The notes below the pieces were generated by a model. The model saw only the letters and a program-made list of their open reading frames with translations. It was not told the origin of the DNA and ran no database searches. Made by a program: the position numbers and the translations under genes. DNA of 64,000 bases from Paracoccus marinaquae (GTDB lineage: Bacteria; Pseudomonadota; Alphaproteobacteria; Rhodobacterales; Rhodobacteraceae): contig NZ_JAHKNG010000006.1 of assembly GCF_018860165.1 (NCBI RefSeq), positions 62,001 through 126,000 on the forward strand. Direction: 5' to 3'. This document shows positions 55,382 to 64,000 of the stretch, one piece after another (within the stretch, counting starts at the first letter, position 1; each line of letters opens with the position of its first letter).

Positions 55382-56215
55382 CTAGCGGGGCCGCAGCGGC
55401 GGTGCCAGTTCCGTTGCCACCGCCCACCAGCCATGCTGTTTCAATGCTTTGGCGGCCTTGTCGGCCTGCGCCGCAGCGGCAAACAGCCCGAAACAGGTGG
55501 CCCCCGACCCGGACATACGCGCGAAACCGGCCCCTTGGGCGGTCAGCGCGGCCAGGACCCGGGCGATCACCGGCGCAAGCCGCAGCGCCGGAGGCTCGAG
55601 GTCGTTGCGGGTTCCGCGCAGCCAGCCGATCAGCGCGGCCAGATCGGCGAAGCGGGGGATGTCGGGCAGCGGCGGATTGTCAGTCCGTTCCAAGGCCCCG
55701 AAAACCTTCGGCGTGGCAACCGCTACGCCGGGATTGGCCAGCACCACCGGGACTGGCGGCAAGGCTGGCAGGGGCGTCACGATCGCGCCCACGCCCCGCA
55801 TGCGCGCGGGCGCCGAGAGCAGGCAGACCGGCACATCCGCGCCCAGCCGTTCCGGCATGTCCGGCAGGGCATGGCCCATCCGCGCCAGACCGCGCAGCAC
55901 CGCCGCCGCATCGGCCGAGCCGCCGCCGATCCCCGAGGCCACGGGCAGGCGCTTGTCCAGAACGATCGCCGCCTCGGCCGCGGCCAGCCGCGCGGCCCGC
56001 AGGCAGAGATTATCCTCGTCCGCCGCCAGCCCCGGCGCGAAGGGTCCGGTCACCTGCAGGGACAGGGGGCCGAGCGAAAGCTGCACCTCGTCGCCGGTCG
56101 CGGCAAAGGCGACCAGAGAATCCAGCAGGTGATAGCCGTCACCCCGGCGCCCGGTCACATGCAGCGCAAGGTTCAGCTTGGCCGGCGCCGGCTCGACCAC
56201 CGCGTCATGCGTCAT
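55382..56215 (-). CDS. ispE: 4-Diphosphocytidyl-2-C-methyl-D-erythritol kinase
   Basis: IspE phosphorylates CDP-methylerythritol in the MEP isoprenoid pathway. The 277-residue GHMP kinase starts with the substrate loop [20 protein letters not shown] (conserved Lys). The ATP motif is [18 protein letters not shown]. The C-terminal [16 protein letters not shown] is motif 3. It starts ten bases after the TPR gene stop; the ATG at 56215 is chosen over a TTG at 56224. Confidence 0.95.
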   Translation of the reverse strand: MTHDAVVEPAPAKLNLALHVTGRRGDGYHLLDSLVAFAATGDEVQLSLGPLSLQVTGPFAPGLAADEDNLCLRAARLAAAEAAIVLDKRLPVASGIGGGSADAAAVLRGLARMGHALPDMPERLGADVPVCLLSAPARMRGVGAIVTPLPALPPVPVVLANPGVAVATPKVFGALERTDNPPLPDIPRFADLAALIGWLRGTRNDLEPPALRLAPVIARVLAALTAQGAGFARMSGSGATCFGLFAAAAQADKAAKALKQHGWWAVATELAPPLRPR

Positions 56216-56224
56216 CGCCTGCAA

Positions 56225-58048
56225 TCACTCGGATGCGGTGGTGGACTCGGCCTGCTGCGGATGCGGAGCACCAGCGGTATCGCCCGCCTTTTCCCCTGCC
56301 AGCACCGCATCAAGCCCCTGATCCAGCTTGGCCCGTATCCGGTCCGGATCGACATCGCCGCTGTCGGTCGGTTCCAGCGACAGGGCACGGCGCCACTGAA
56401 TCTCGGCCTCGCGGTGGCGCCCCACCATCCAGTAGATATCGCCCAGATGATCATTGACCAGCGGATCCGAAGCCATGGTCCCGACCGCTGCCTCCATCGG
56501 CTCCACCGCCTCGTCATAGCGGCCGAGGCGGAAATAGGCCCAGGCCAGTGAATCGAGGATGTAGCCGTCGCCCGGCGACAGCTCGACCGCCTTCTGGATC
56601 ATCTCCAGCCCGCGATCCAGCTTTTCGTTGCGGTCGATCCAACTGTAGCCCAGATAATTCAGGAGACTGGCCTGATCGGGATTGATCTCGATCGCCGCCA
56701 GCAGATCCTGCTCGGCCCGCTCGAACTGGCCCGAGCGTTCCAGCGCGATCCCGCGCGCATAGAGCGGGAACCAGCGCGTCTGCCCGGGCCCGTCCTGCAA
56801 CAGCGTCAGCGCCTTGTCATAGGCGGGCACGGCCTGGGCGAATTTCTCCTGCTGCCGCAGCATGTCGCCAAGCGCGATCCAGGCCTGGGGCAGATCGGGA
56901 TAGGCCGCGGTCAGCGCGAGCGCGGCCTTTTCGGCCTCGTCATGGCGTTCGGCCCGCGACAGCGCGTCGATCCGCGCCAGTTCGGCGACCGGACGCATCT
57001 GGCCCATGCGGCGCAACGCCTCGAATTCGGGCTCGGCAAGATCGAACTGCTGGCGTTCCTGCAGAAGCTGCGCCGCCACCAGCCGGGCCTCACCCATCTC
57101 GGGCGACAGCCAGGCGGCAAGACGTGCATGGATCAGCGACAGCGGCTCGGGATCGGGGCTGGCGGCCAGCGCACTGGCGAAGGTCAGGAAGACCTGAGCG
57201 ATGCCGTCGGCGGGCGTGCGGACGACATCGAAGCCCACGGGTTTTCCGGACTGAATCCGCGTACGCAGGTCCAGCAGTTGCGGTTCGGCATCGAGACCCG
57301 GCAGGTCGTCCAGCATCCGCACCGCGTCGTCGCGCCGTTCCAGCAGCGTCAGGATCTGGGCGCGGGCGGTGACACCCAGCATATGCGCGCCGGTGGCCTG
57401 ATCGGCCAGCAGCGCCTCGGCGCCCTCGTAATCGCCCACCAGCGCCCGGGCCAGGGCCAGGTGGTAATTCACCATCGGCGTGATATCTGGGTTGACGGCC
57501 AGCGCCTCGAAGGCGGCCAGCGCATCCGAAGCCCGCCCGGCACCCAAAAGCGCCCAGGCCTGGATCATCCCCCCCATCAGGTCGTCCCGAACCTCGACCA
57601 GCCCCTCTTCGGCCGCCGGGCTTGCGGCCAACAGGGCATTCCAGTCGCCCCGATGGACCAGGTCCGCGCGGCCGACCAGCCGCGACAGCTCGGTCACGCC
57701 CCCCTCGGCCTGCATCTGCTCGGCCAGCTTCACCGCGCGATCGATCTGCCCTGCGGACACGAAGGCAACCAGGGCGCTGTCCTGCAGGAAGGGGTCGCCC
57801 GGGTCATGAGCCACGGCCTGCGCGAAATACCGCGCGGCGGCCCGGAAATCGCTTTCGGCGGCGGCCATGCGGGCGGCGAGATAGGGTCCGGCAAGACCGT
57901 AGGTCAGGGGCGGCGATGCTTCCACCCCCGCCTCATCAGCCTGAGCAGGGCGCGGCTCGGGTCGATCCTGCGCGTGCAGGACGGTCGGGGCGGCAAGCGA
58001 CAGCAGCAAGGCGGCGATCAGGCCCGGATTCGGGCGGGTCAGGTTCAA
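56225..58048 (-). CDS. Tetratricopeptide-repeat protein with signal peptide
   Basis: A protein of about 607 residues. A signal peptide (residues about 1-27, ending VLHAQ) is followed by an acidic linker. Then come at least ten TPR-like helical repeats, the clearest in the C-terminal half (DLLAAIEINPDQASLLNYLG, IQKAVELSPGDGYILDSLAW, AVGTMASDPLVNDHLGDIYW). It probably acts in the periplasm or at the outer membrane as a scaffold; partners are unknown. I start it at a TTG (58048) with GGGA upstream; GTG at 58069 is an alternative. It is upstream of ispE, 10 bases apart. Confidence 0.85.
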   Translation of the reverse strand: MNLTRPNPGLIAALLLSLAAPTVLHAQDRPEPRPAQADEAGVEASPPLTYGLAGPYLAARMAAAESDFRAAARYFAQAVAHDPGDPFLQDSALVAFVSAGQIDRAVKLAEQMQAEGGVTELSRLVGRADLVHRGDWNALLAASPAAEEGLVEVRDDLMGGMIQAWALLGAGRASDALAAFEALAVNPDITPMVNYHLALARALVGDYEGAEALLADQATGAHMLGVTARAQILTLLERRDDAVRMLDDLPGLDAEPQLLDLRTRIQSGKPVGFDVVRTPADGIAQVFLTFASALAASPDPEPLSLIHARLAAWLSPEMGEARLVAAQLLQERQQFDLAEPEFEALRRMGQMRPVAELARIDALSRAERHDEAEKAALALTAAYPDLPQAWIALGDMLRQQEKFAQAVPAYDKALTLLQDGPGQTRWFPLYARGIALERSGQFERAEQDLLAAIEINPDQASLLNYLGYSWIDRNEKLDRGLEMIQKAVELSPGDGYILDSLAWAYFRLGRYDEAVEPMEAAVGTMASDPLVNDHLGDIYWMVGRHREAEIQWRRALSLEPTDSGDVDPDRIRAKLDQGLDAVLAGEKAGDTAGAPHPQQAESTTASE

Positions 58049-58137
58049 GGCAATTATCCCAGACTTCACGAAATCGTTGACTTTGACCCTAAACCTGCAC
58101 CTTCCGCCCCGCAACGGTCAGGCCGCACCGAGAGCGA

Positions 58138-59793
58138 TCACATATTCGGGTAATTCGGGCCGTCGCCGCCCTGTGGCGTGGTCCAGTTGATGTTCTGGCT
58201 GGGGTCCTTGATGTCGCAGGTCTTGCAGTGGACGCAGTTCTGGAAGTTGATCTGGAAGCGCGGGCCATCGTCACCCTGCAGCACCTCATAGACGCCCGCC
58301 GGGCAGTATCGCTGCGCCGGTTCGGCATAGTCGGGCAGGTTCACCGTGATCGGGATCGACGCATCCTTCAGCCGCAGGTGGCAGGGCTGGCTTTCCTCGT
58401 GATTGGTGAAGCTGAAGCTGACATTGGTCAGCCGGTCGAACGACAGCTTGCCATCCGGGCGGGGATAGTCGATCGGCTTGTAATCCGCCGCCTTGCCGGT
58501 CGCCTGCGCATCGGTCTTGCCGTGTTTCCAGGTCCCCATCGGGTTCCAGCCGGTCAGGTTCGCCACCCACATGTCGAAGCCGCCAAGCATGAGGCTGGGC
58601 CAGAGCCCCAGCTTCGACCAGATCGGCTTGACGTTGCGGACCTGCTTCAGGTCCCTGGCGATCGCGCCCGAGCGCACCGCCCTGTCGTAATCCGTCAGCC
58701 GGTCGCCCTCGCGGCCCGCGGCGATGGCCCCGGCCGCGGCTTCCGCCGCCGCGATCCCCGACAGCATGGCATTGTGGTTGCCCTTGATCCGCGGCACGTT
58801 CACAAGCCCCGCCGAGCAGCCCAGCAGCACGCCGCCCTCGAAGCTGAGTTCGGGGATCGACTGCCAGCCGCCCTCGCTGATCGCGCGGGCGCCGTAGGCC
58901 ACGCGCTTGCCCCCCTCGAGGAGTTCCGCGACCATCGGGTGATGCTTGAAGCGCTGGAACTCCATGTAGGGGTAGAGATGCGGGTTGGCATAGTTCAGGT
59001 GCACGACGAAGCCGACCAGCACCTGATTGTCCTCGAAATGATAGATGAAGCTGCCGCCGCCCGCATTCCTGCCCAGGGGCCAGCCCATCGTGTGGACCAC
59101 CCGGCCCTTCTGGAACTTCTCGGGCGAGACCTCCCAGATTTCCTTCATGCCGAGGCCGAATTTCTGCGGCTCGTGGTCGTCCGAGAGGCCAAAGCGGTGG
59201 ATCACCTCCTTGGCGAGGCTGCCGCGCACGCCCTCGGCGATGAAGACATATTTGCCGTGCAGTTCCATCCCGGGCTCATAGTTCGGCCCCGGCGTGCCGT
59301 CGGCCTCAAGCCCCATCTCGCCGGCCACGACGCCCTTCACGCGGCTGCCCTGCCAGACCAGCTGGCTGGCGGCCATGCCCGGGAAGATCTCGACGCCCAG
59401 TTCCTCGGCCTGCTCGGCCAGCCAGCGGCAGACATTGCCCATCGAGACGATGTAATTGCCGTGATTGTTCATCAACGGCGGCATCGGCCAGTTCGGCACC
59501 CGCACTTCGCCGGCTTCGCCGAGGATGTAGAAATTGTCGTCCACCACCTCGGTCTTCAGGGGCGCGCCCCGGTCCTTCCAGTCGGGGATCAGCGCATCCA
59601 GCCCCGACGGGTCCAGCACCGCACCCGACAGGATATGCGCGCCGATCTCGGAACCCTTTTCCAGAACCACGACGCTGATTTCCGGGTCGATCTGCTTCAA
59701 CCGGATCGCCGCAGACAGGCCCGAAGGCCCGCCGCCCACGATCACAACGTCATATTCCATCGACTCGCGCGTCATCTCAGAATCAACGGGCAT
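58138..59793 (-). CDS. Electron transfer flavoprotein-ubiquinone oxidoreductase
   Basis: ETF-QO passes electrons from ETF, fed by acyl-CoA dehydrogenases such as Mcd, to ubiquinone at the inner membrane. The 551-residue protein has an N-terminal FAD motif (YDVVIVGGGPSGLSAAIRLK), the quinone-region segment VRGSLAKEVIHRFGLSDDHE, and a C-terminal ferredoxin-like [4Fe-4S] motif near residues 495-535 with Cys in RYCPAG, QNCVHCKTCDIKDPSQNINW. It starts after GGAGG. Between it and greA the 241-base spacer holds no gene I trust. Confidence 0.95.
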   Translation of the reverse strand: MPVDSEMTRESMEYDVVIVGGGPSGLSAAIRLKQIDPEISVVVLEKGSEIGAHILSGAVLDPSGLDALIPDWKDRGAPLKTEVVDDNFYILGEAGEVRVPNWPMPPLMNNHGNYIVSMGNVCRWLAEQAEELGVEIFPGMAASQLVWQGSRVKGVVAGEMGLEADGTPGPNYEPGMELHGKYVFIAEGVRGSLAKEVIHRFGLSDDHEPQKFGLGMKEIWEVSPEKFQKGRVVHTMGWPLGRNAGGGSFIYHFEDNQVLVGFVVHLNYANPHLYPYMEFQRFKHHPMVAELLEGGKRVAYGARAISEGGWQSIPELSFEGGVLLGCSAGLVNVPRIKGNHNAMLSGIAAAEAAAGAIAAGREGDRLTDYDRAVRSGAIARDLKQVRNVKPIWSKLGLWPSLMLGGFDMWVANLTGWNPMGTWKHGKTDAQATGKAADYKPIDYPRPDGKLSFDRLTNVSFSFTNHEESQPCHLRLKDASIPITVNLPDYAEPAQRYCPAGVYEVLQGDDGPRFQINFQNCVHCKTCDIKDPSQNINWTTPQGGDGPNYPNM

Positions 59794-60034
59794 GGCTGGG
59801 CTTCCTCCTTCGCTCTGGCTGCATCAGCACTACCCTGCGTTTACGCCCGGGGCAATTGTTCCGCGGCGGCGCGGCAAGCCGAAAACCGCCATTGCCGCCG
59901 CGGGCAGGCTTGCAAAGCCCCGGAAATTGGGTGCACGATAGTTCGGACGGAATTCGCGCCCCTGCCATGACCAATGGCGGGGGCGTTCGACTAGCGTCAG
60001 GACGGCAACCGCATCCCGAAAGGACTGGGCAGCG

Positions 60035-60505
60035 ATGGACAAGATACCGATGACCCGCAGCGGCTTTCAGACGCTGGAAAGCGAACTGGGCGGGCTGAAA
60101 TCGAAGGAACGCCCGGCGATCATCCGTCAGATCGCCGAGGCCCGCGAACATGGCGATCTGTCCGAAAATGCCGAATATCATGCCGCGCGCGAGAAGCAGG
60201 GTTTCATCGAGGGCCGCATCAAGGAACTGGAATCGATTCTGTCGCGGGCCGAGGTGATCGACCCGACAAGGCTGTCCGGCTCGGTCAAGTTCGGCGCCAC
60301 GGTGCATCTGGTCGACGAGGATACCGAGGAAGAGCGCGTCTATCAGATCGTCGGCGAGGCCGAGGCCGATATCGAGCGCGGGCTGCTGAACCTGCGTTCG
60401 CCGCTGGCCCGCGCGCTGATCGGCAAGGATCAGGGCGACAGCGTCGAGGTCACCACGCCGGGCGGCCAGCGCAGCTATGAAATCCTCGCCATCCGCTACG
60501 AATAG
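60035..60505 (+). CDS. greA: Transcription elongation factor GreA
   Basis: GreA stimulates RNA cleavage in backtracked RNA polymerase. The 156-residue protein has an N-terminal coiled coil ([20 protein letters not shown], with ARVIE-like [20 protein letters not shown]) bearing the acidic tip, and a C-terminal globular domain ([20 protein letters not shown]). A gene for a membrane protein begins five bases after its stop, suggesting co-transcription. Confidence 0.96.
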   Translation: MDKIPMTRSGFQTLESELGGLKSKERPAIIRQIAEAREHGDLSENAEYHAAREKQGFIEGRIKELESILSRAEVIDPTRLSGSVKFGATVHLVDEDTEEERVYQIVGEAEADIERGLLNLRSPLARALIGKDQGDSVEVTTPGGQRSYEILAIRYE

Positions 60506-60509
60506 GCGC

Positions 60510-61466
60510 ATGTCCCCGTTGACCCGGATCACCGCACTGGCTCGGCGCGACGCGACGACCACGATCGGCGTCGCGCTGACCGCGGCATGGCTGCTTCTGG
60601 TGCTGCTGTTCTGGCTGCTGGCCCCGGGTGAGGCCGGCCGCCCGGGCGGCGTGGCATGGCTGTTGAGCGCGATCGGCGTGGTCCTGCCGCTGGGGCTGAT
60701 CTGGATGGCGGTGGGACTGGCGCGATCCGTCGCCGCCCTCCGCGCCGAGGCCGACGATCTGCGCCAGCGCCTGAGCCAGCTGCGCGAATATGCGGCCACG
60801 CGCGGCGCGCCGCTGCCTTCGGCCGAAGGCCGCCGCGCCGCCCCGGCGCCGGCCGAGCCCCGTCACGCCCCGCCGCAGCCGGCGGCGACCGCCGCGCGGG
60901 CACCGCAGCCGCGCGCGGGCGCAGCCGCCGCGCCCCGCACGCGCCCCGTGGACAGCCGCCAGACGGCCATGCCCTTCGATACGCCCGAGCCGGTGGACAT
61001 CGCCCCCGAAACCCTGATCCGGGCGCTGAACTTCCCCGATGGACCGGATGATGGCGAAGCCATCGCCGCCCTGCGCCTGGCGCTGAAGGATCACGAAAAT
61101 TCGCGTGTGCTGCGGGCCGCGCAGGATGTCGTGACGCTGCTGGCGGCGCAGGACATCTATATGGACGACCTGCCGCCCGACCTGGCCCCTGCCGCGGTCT
61201 GGCGGCGTCAGGCCGAGGGCGCCCGCGGCAGCGCCATCGCCGCCCTAGGCGGCATCCATGACGAGATCGCGCTGGAGGTGGCCTCGGTGCTGCTGCGCGG
61301 GGACGAGATCTTCCGCGACACCGCCCATCACTTCCTGCGCCATTTCGACGGGCTGCTGAGCCGTCTGGTGCCACAACTGGACGACGACCAGATCGCGATC
61401 CTGGCCGATACCCGCTCGGCCCGCGCCTTCATGCTGGTCGGGCGCGCCGCCGGGATTTTCGGCTAG
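60510..61466 (+). CDS. Membrane protein of unknown function (two N-terminal helices, Ala/Pro linker)
   Basis: A 318-residue protein. Two membrane helices lie at about residues 24-45 and 52-73, followed by a short coiled coil (AALRAEADDLRQRLSQLREY). A low-complexity Ala/Pro/Arg linker covers residues about 90-150. A compact helical C-terminal domain follows (AIAALRLALKDHENSRVLRA; GDEIFRDTAHHFLRHFDGLL). I recall the type as a conserved Rhodobacteraceae hypothetical next to greA, but know no function. The ATG at 60510 is four bases past greA. Its TAG stop forms a shared CTAG with the convergent acetyltransferase. Confidence 0.8.
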   Translation: MSPLTRITALARRDATTTIGVALTAAWLLLVLLFWLLAPGEAGRPGGVAWLLSAIGVVLPLGLIWMAVGLARSVAALRAEADDLRQRLSQLREYAATRGAPLPSAEGRRAAPAPAEPRHAPPQPAATAARAPQPRAGAAAAPRTRPVDSRQTAMPFDTPEPVDIAPETLIRALNFPDGPDDGEAIAALRLALKDHENSRVLRAAQDVVTLLAAQDIYMDDLPPDLAPAAVWRRQAEGARGSAIAALGGIHDEIALEVASVLLRGDEIFRDTAHHFLRHFDGLLSRLVPQLDDDQIAILADTRSARAFMLVGRAAGIFG

Positions 61467-61978
61467 GCGCCCTCCGGGCGCCGCAGCAACAGGACCTCTC
61501 CCGACCACGGCCAGCCATAGCGGCCGCGCCCGATCTCGGCAAATCCCAGCCGCCGGTAAAAGGCGCAGGCGGTGTGGTTCCGCGCCGCCACCTCGACCCG
61601 CAGGCCGGGATGGCCGCCGGCGCGCGCATGGCCACCGGCAGCCTCGATCAGCAGGCGTCCGACACCCTGCCCCGGTTCCCGCACGACGATCCCGTCGATG
61701 ACCAGATCCGCGGTGGCCGGTGCGGCGCGGAACGCCAGCCGGGCCAGCAGCGGCACATGCGCCGGAAACCCGCCCGCACCGTCGCGCAGGCCCGCGACCC
61801 CCTGCACCTCGCCCCGGGCATCCAGCGCGACGATGCCATGGCTTGCCCGGACCTCCGGCACCTGGCGCGGCCAGCCGGGGCCGACACCGCCCCACCACAG
61901 GGCCGCAGCGGCAGGCAGCGCTGCTGCGGGAATCGGGCTGCGGATCTGCAGCGGGTGGACTTGTCTTGACTTGCGCAT
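61463..61978 (-). CDS. GNAT-family N-acetyltransferase
   Basis: A 171-residue acetyltransferase. The CoA-binding motif lies in DGIVVREPGQGVGRLLIEAA, followed by EVAARNHTACAFYRRLGFAE, a typical C-terminal GNAT pattern. The substrate is unknown. The first 45 residues (RKSRQVHPLQIRSPIPAAAL) are less conserved. The ATG at 61978 lies 45 bases before the divergent azlC start. The stop shares the bases CTAG with the membrane protein gene on the other strand. Confidence 0.82.
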   Translation of the reverse strand: MRKSRQVHPLQIRSPIPAAALPAAAALWWGGVGPGWPRQVPEVRASHGIVALDARGEVQGVAGLRDGAGGFPAHVPLLARLAFRAAPATADLVIDGIVVREPGQGVGRLLIEAAGGHARAGGHPGLRVEVAARNHTACAFYRRLGFAEIGRGRYGWPWSGEVLLLRRPEGA

Positions 61979-62023
61979 CGTGCAAGCAAGGATGCCGCGA
62001 ACCGCACGGAAACGGAAGGCATC

Positions 62024-62809
62024 ATGGCCCCCTCGCCCGCCCCTCGACCCGACCATCAGACGCCGGTCTCGGATGATCCGGCCGGCGCCCGCGCGCTTGC
62101 CCGGACCCCGCGCGAAGCGTTCCTGCACGGGGTCCTGCAATCGCTGCCCTTTCTGATCGTCATCATCCCCTTCGCCATCCTGTTCGGCGTGGTCGCGCTG
62201 GAGGCCGGAATGGATGTCGCCCAGATCATGGGCTTCTCGGTGCTGGTGCTGGCCGGGGCCTCGCAATTCACTGCGGTGCAGCTGCTGTCGGACAATGCCC
62301 CGGCCTTCATCGTCATCCTGTCGGGGCTGGCGGTGAACCTGCGCATGGCGATGTATTCGGCCTCGCTGGTGCCCTGGCTGCGCGGGGCCACCGGCAGGCA
62401 GAAGATCTGGATCGCCTATACGCTGATCGACCAGAGCTATGCCCTGTCGATCCAGCATTATGAGCGCCATCCGCGCCTGTCCCTGCAACAGCGCCTGGCC
62501 TATTTCGCCGGCACGGCCGTGGTTCTGTGCCTGCCCTGGATGGCGGCCTCATGGGTTGGGGCGACGGTCGGGCGGGCGATCCCCGACGATATCGCGCTGG
62601 ATTTCGCGCTGCCGATCACCTTTCTGGCGATGATCGCGCCGATGCTGCGCACGCCGGCGCATCTGGCCGCCTGCTTCGTCGCGGTCCTCGGCGCACTTCT
62701 GCTTGCCGGGCTGCCCTCGGGGCTGGGGCTGCTGATCGCGGCACCGCTTGGCATGGCGACGGGGGCCCTGGTGGAACGCTGGGCCGAGACACGGAAGGGC
62801 ATGGCATGA
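62024..62809 (+). CDS. azlC: AzlC-family branched-chain amino acid exporter, large subunit
   Basis: AzlC with AzlD exports branched-chain amino acids. The 261-residue protein has an N-terminal cytoplasmic segment (to about residue 35) and seven or so membrane helices. It carries the family patterns GVLQSLPFLIVIIPFAILFG, GASQFTAVQLLSDNAPAFIV and LAVNLRMAMYSASLVPWLRG. The azlD ATG overlaps its stop (ATGA, 62806-62809). No regulator is adjacent. Confidence 0.92.
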   Translation: MAPSPAPRPDHQTPVSDDPAGARALARTPREAFLHGVLQSLPFLIVIIPFAILFGVVALEAGMDVAQIMGFSVLVLAGASQFTAVQLLSDNAPAFIVILSGLAVNLRMAMYSASLVPWLRGATGRQKIWIAYTLIDQSYALSIQHYERHPRLSLQQRLAYFAGTAVVLCLPWMAASWVGATVGRAIPDDIALDFALPITFLAMIAPMLRTPAHLAACFVAVLGALLLAGLPSGLGLLIAAPLGMATGALVERWAETRKGMA

Positions 62810-63141
62810 CCGGCGGCGCCTCGGACCTGACGGTCTGGATCATCATCGTTGTCCTCGGGATCGGCACCTTCCTGATCCGCTGGTCATTCCTCGGCGCCCT
62901 CGGCAACCGCGACATGCCGGCCTGGGTGCTGCGCATGCTGCGCTATACGCCGGTCGCGGTGCTGCCGGCGCTGGTTGCGCCGCTGGTCATGTGGCCGGCC
63001 GCGACCGGGGGCGAGCCCGAGCCCGCCCGACTGGCCGCCGCGGCCGCGACCGCAGCGGTCGGCATGCTGACCAGGAACGTGATGCTGGCGATCCTTGCCG
63101 GGGCTATCACGCTGTTCGGGATGCTTTACGTTCTGGGCTGA
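62806..63141 (+). CDS. azlD: AzlD-family branched-chain amino acid exporter, small subunit
   Basis: A 111-residue membrane protein with three or four helices. FLIRWSFLGALGNRDMPAWV with LRYTPVAVLPALVAPLVMWP is typical of AzlD. It is coupled to azlC by the ATGA overlap. Its last 16 bases overlap the end of the convergent lipoprotein gene. Confidence 0.93.
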   Translation: MTGGASDLTVWIIIVVLGIGTFLIRWSFLGALGNRDMPAWVLRMLRYTPVAVLPALVAPLVMWPAATGGEPEPARLAAAAATAAVGMLTRNVMLAILAGAITLFGMLYVLG

Positions 63142-63752
63142 TTGGTGACGACGCCGTCCTTCTGGCGCAGAAGCACGTCGTGATTGTTGGCCGGATCGCC
63201 GTCCATGTGGCGCTGCGAGACAACACCCGGAAGGGTCAGGAACCAGTCGCGCAGCCTGATCGGCGAAAAGCCCGTCGGCGCGCGTTCGAACCCCGGCAGG
63301 CCGCGCAGGATCGTGCCGGTCTCGACCGCGCAGAAGCTCTTGTTGGCGGCGCCGTTGGCCTCGGCCCGGCGGATGGCGAGGTCGGCGACCTCGCGGCTGA
63401 CCGGAACCCTGTCCTCGGCGACCCAATAGGTGCTGCGGGCGTGGTAATCGATGTAGAAGCGGCGGTAATTGTCGGTGATCCCGTACAGCACATCATGGCG
63501 CTCCGGGATCCAGGGATGCTTCCACGAGCCTGCCGGATCGTAGATCACCCGCTGGCTGCCGTTCAGCATCAGCGCCGAATGCCCGCCCTGTCCGCGCGGA
63601 ATGCCGATCACCGTGAACAGCGTGATCGAGGGCGGCTGATCCAAGACGAAGCGGGCCGAGCGCACCGCCTCGTCGCTGGCCCAGATGTTATCTGCGCCGC
63701 AGGCAGCCAGCAGCGCCGGCAGGGGCGCCGCCAGAAACACACGTCTTTTCAT
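63126..63752 (-). CDS. Predicted lipoprotein of unknown function
   Basis: A 208-residue protein starting with a lipoprotein signal (MKRRVFLAAPLPALLAAC, Cys18). The mature part has GIPRGQGGHSALMLNGSQRV with IYDPAGSW, HDVLYGITDNYRRFYIDYHA and a Cys in NKSFCAVETGTILRGLPGFE. The GGHSALML...GSW region recalls proteins with an NlpC/P60-like fold (Cys in FCA and His in GGHS), but the match is loose. It precedes no gene on its strand but is 18 bases after the oxidase subunit IV gene, so the two may be co-transcribed. Confidence 0.75.
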   Translation of the reverse strand: MKRRVFLAAPLPALLAACGADNIWASDEAVRSARFVLDQPPSITLFTVIGIPRGQGGHSALMLNGSQRVIYDPAGSWKHPWIPERHDVLYGITDNYRRFYIDYHARSTYWVAEDRVPVSREVADLAIRRAEANGAANKSFCAVETGTILRGLPGFERAPTGFSPIRLRDWFLTLPGVVSQRHMDGDPANNHDVLLRQKDGVVTNQPRT

Positions 63753-63770
63753 GGATTGGGCCTTGCGCGA

Positions 63771-63923
63771 TCAGGCGTTGGCCAGCGCGAGGAACACCAG
63801 CACCAGCAGCGACAGTCCCGTCACCCAGATGGCGAACCTGATGAAGCCTGCAAAGGTCTTCTGTTGCGCGGCGATATCCATCTGTCCCGGCTTGAAGTCG
63901 GTGATCTCGTCATGCGTGGCCAT
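63771..63923 (-). CDS. ctaH: aa3-type cytochrome c oxidase subunit IV
   Basis: A 50-residue single-helix protein: [20 protein letters not shown], then [20 protein letters not shown] and [10 protein letters not shown]. Length and the MDI-x-QQ-x-TFAGFI pattern match the Paracoccus denitrificans aa3 oxidase subunit IV, which is dispensable for activity. The start at 63923 is chosen over the longer frame from 63989. It is remote from other oxidase genes, as is usual. Confidence 0.92.
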   Translation of the reverse strand: MATHDEITDFKPGQMDIAAQQKTFAGFIRFAIWVTGLSLLVLVFLALANA

Positions 63924-64000
63924 GGCTGCCCCTCCGGATTGACTTTGCCCTGCGATAGCCCAATCCGGCAGCGCTGTCACGCCCCCCAAAGCGTCCCACC

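Noticed and set aside
59830..60042. 70-codon open frame on the minus strand in the etf-QO to greA spacer
   Set aside because: Overlaps another open frame on the plus strand; no ribosome site or family match. Not impossible as a small gene, but unsupported.

Overview
The window is a gene-dense, GC-rich stretch of an alphaproteobacterial chromosome from the family Rhodobacteraceae, most likely Paracoccus. The main clues are a ccoNOQP cbb3 oxidase operon next to a universal stress gene, fnrP and hemN, and a 50-residue aa3-oxidase subunit IV very like the Paracoccus protein. A (2S)-methylsuccinyl-CoA dehydrogenase (ethylmalonyl-CoA pathway) and the pdxJ-acpS-lepB-rnc-era order fit the same group. 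I see no phage, insertion sequence, integron or CRISPR array, and no gene-free stretch longer than 300 bases.

Layout. 0-2.9 kb: the ribosomal/translocon operon secE-nusG-rplK-rplA-rplJ on the minus strand (rplJ runs off the left edge). 3-5.4 kb: a small lipoprotein, tRNA-Trp, a TfoX-C-like protein and miaB. 5.4-12.4 kb: the microaerobic block ccoNOQP, usp, fnrP, hemN, with three FNR boxes. 12.4-18 kb: CDF efflux pump, polA, a CHCC zinc protein, an ABC ATPase and a HIT hydrolase. 18-21.6 kb: a GT14-type glycosyltransferase, a sulfotransferase and an unrecognised, possibly secreted, effector-like protein. 21.6-26.7 kb: acpP, fabG, fabD, a beta-barrel protein and an MsbA-like ABC exporter. 26.8-31.9 kb: small metabolic and detoxification genes (acetyltransferase, GFA, VOC proteins, cupin, GMC oxidoreductase with its Tat-exported small subunit, gloA). 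32-33.3 kb: tuf. 33.5-42 kb: envelope and transport genes (DUF533 protein, cytochrome c' with cytochrome b561, mlaC/mlaA, a type I secretion ATPase/HlyD pair, a short-chain fatty acid transporter). 42-49 kb: rnr, a GNAT, dapE, a TSUP permease, mcd and a META-domain lipoprotein. 49-59.8 kb: recO, VOC, rarD, DUF1491, era, rnc, lepB, acpS, pdxJ, ispE, a TPR protein and the ETF-quinone oxidoreductase gene. 60-64 kb: greA, an unknown membrane protein, a GNAT, azlCD, a lipoprotein and the aa3-oxidase subunit IV.

How it fits together. The 5.4-12.4 kb block is a low-oxygen module: FnrP carries the iron-sulfur cysteines of FNR proteins, and FNR boxes lie between ccoN and usp and just upstream of hemN. 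These would switch on the high-affinity oxidase and anaerobic haem synthesis together. Most of the rest is housekeeping (translation, export, fatty acid, DNA and RNA metabolism). The less ordinary items are: two hairpins with different stems but an identical 16-nt loop between miaB and ccoP; a dispersed GC-hairpin/ATATTTG...AAGAAG repeat found four times; the effector-like protein at 20.7 kb; and a type I secretion pair with no visible substrate and a proline-rich HlyD tail.

All calls come from reading the sequence and its translations. No database search was run, so family names rest on recognised motifs and remembered family features.
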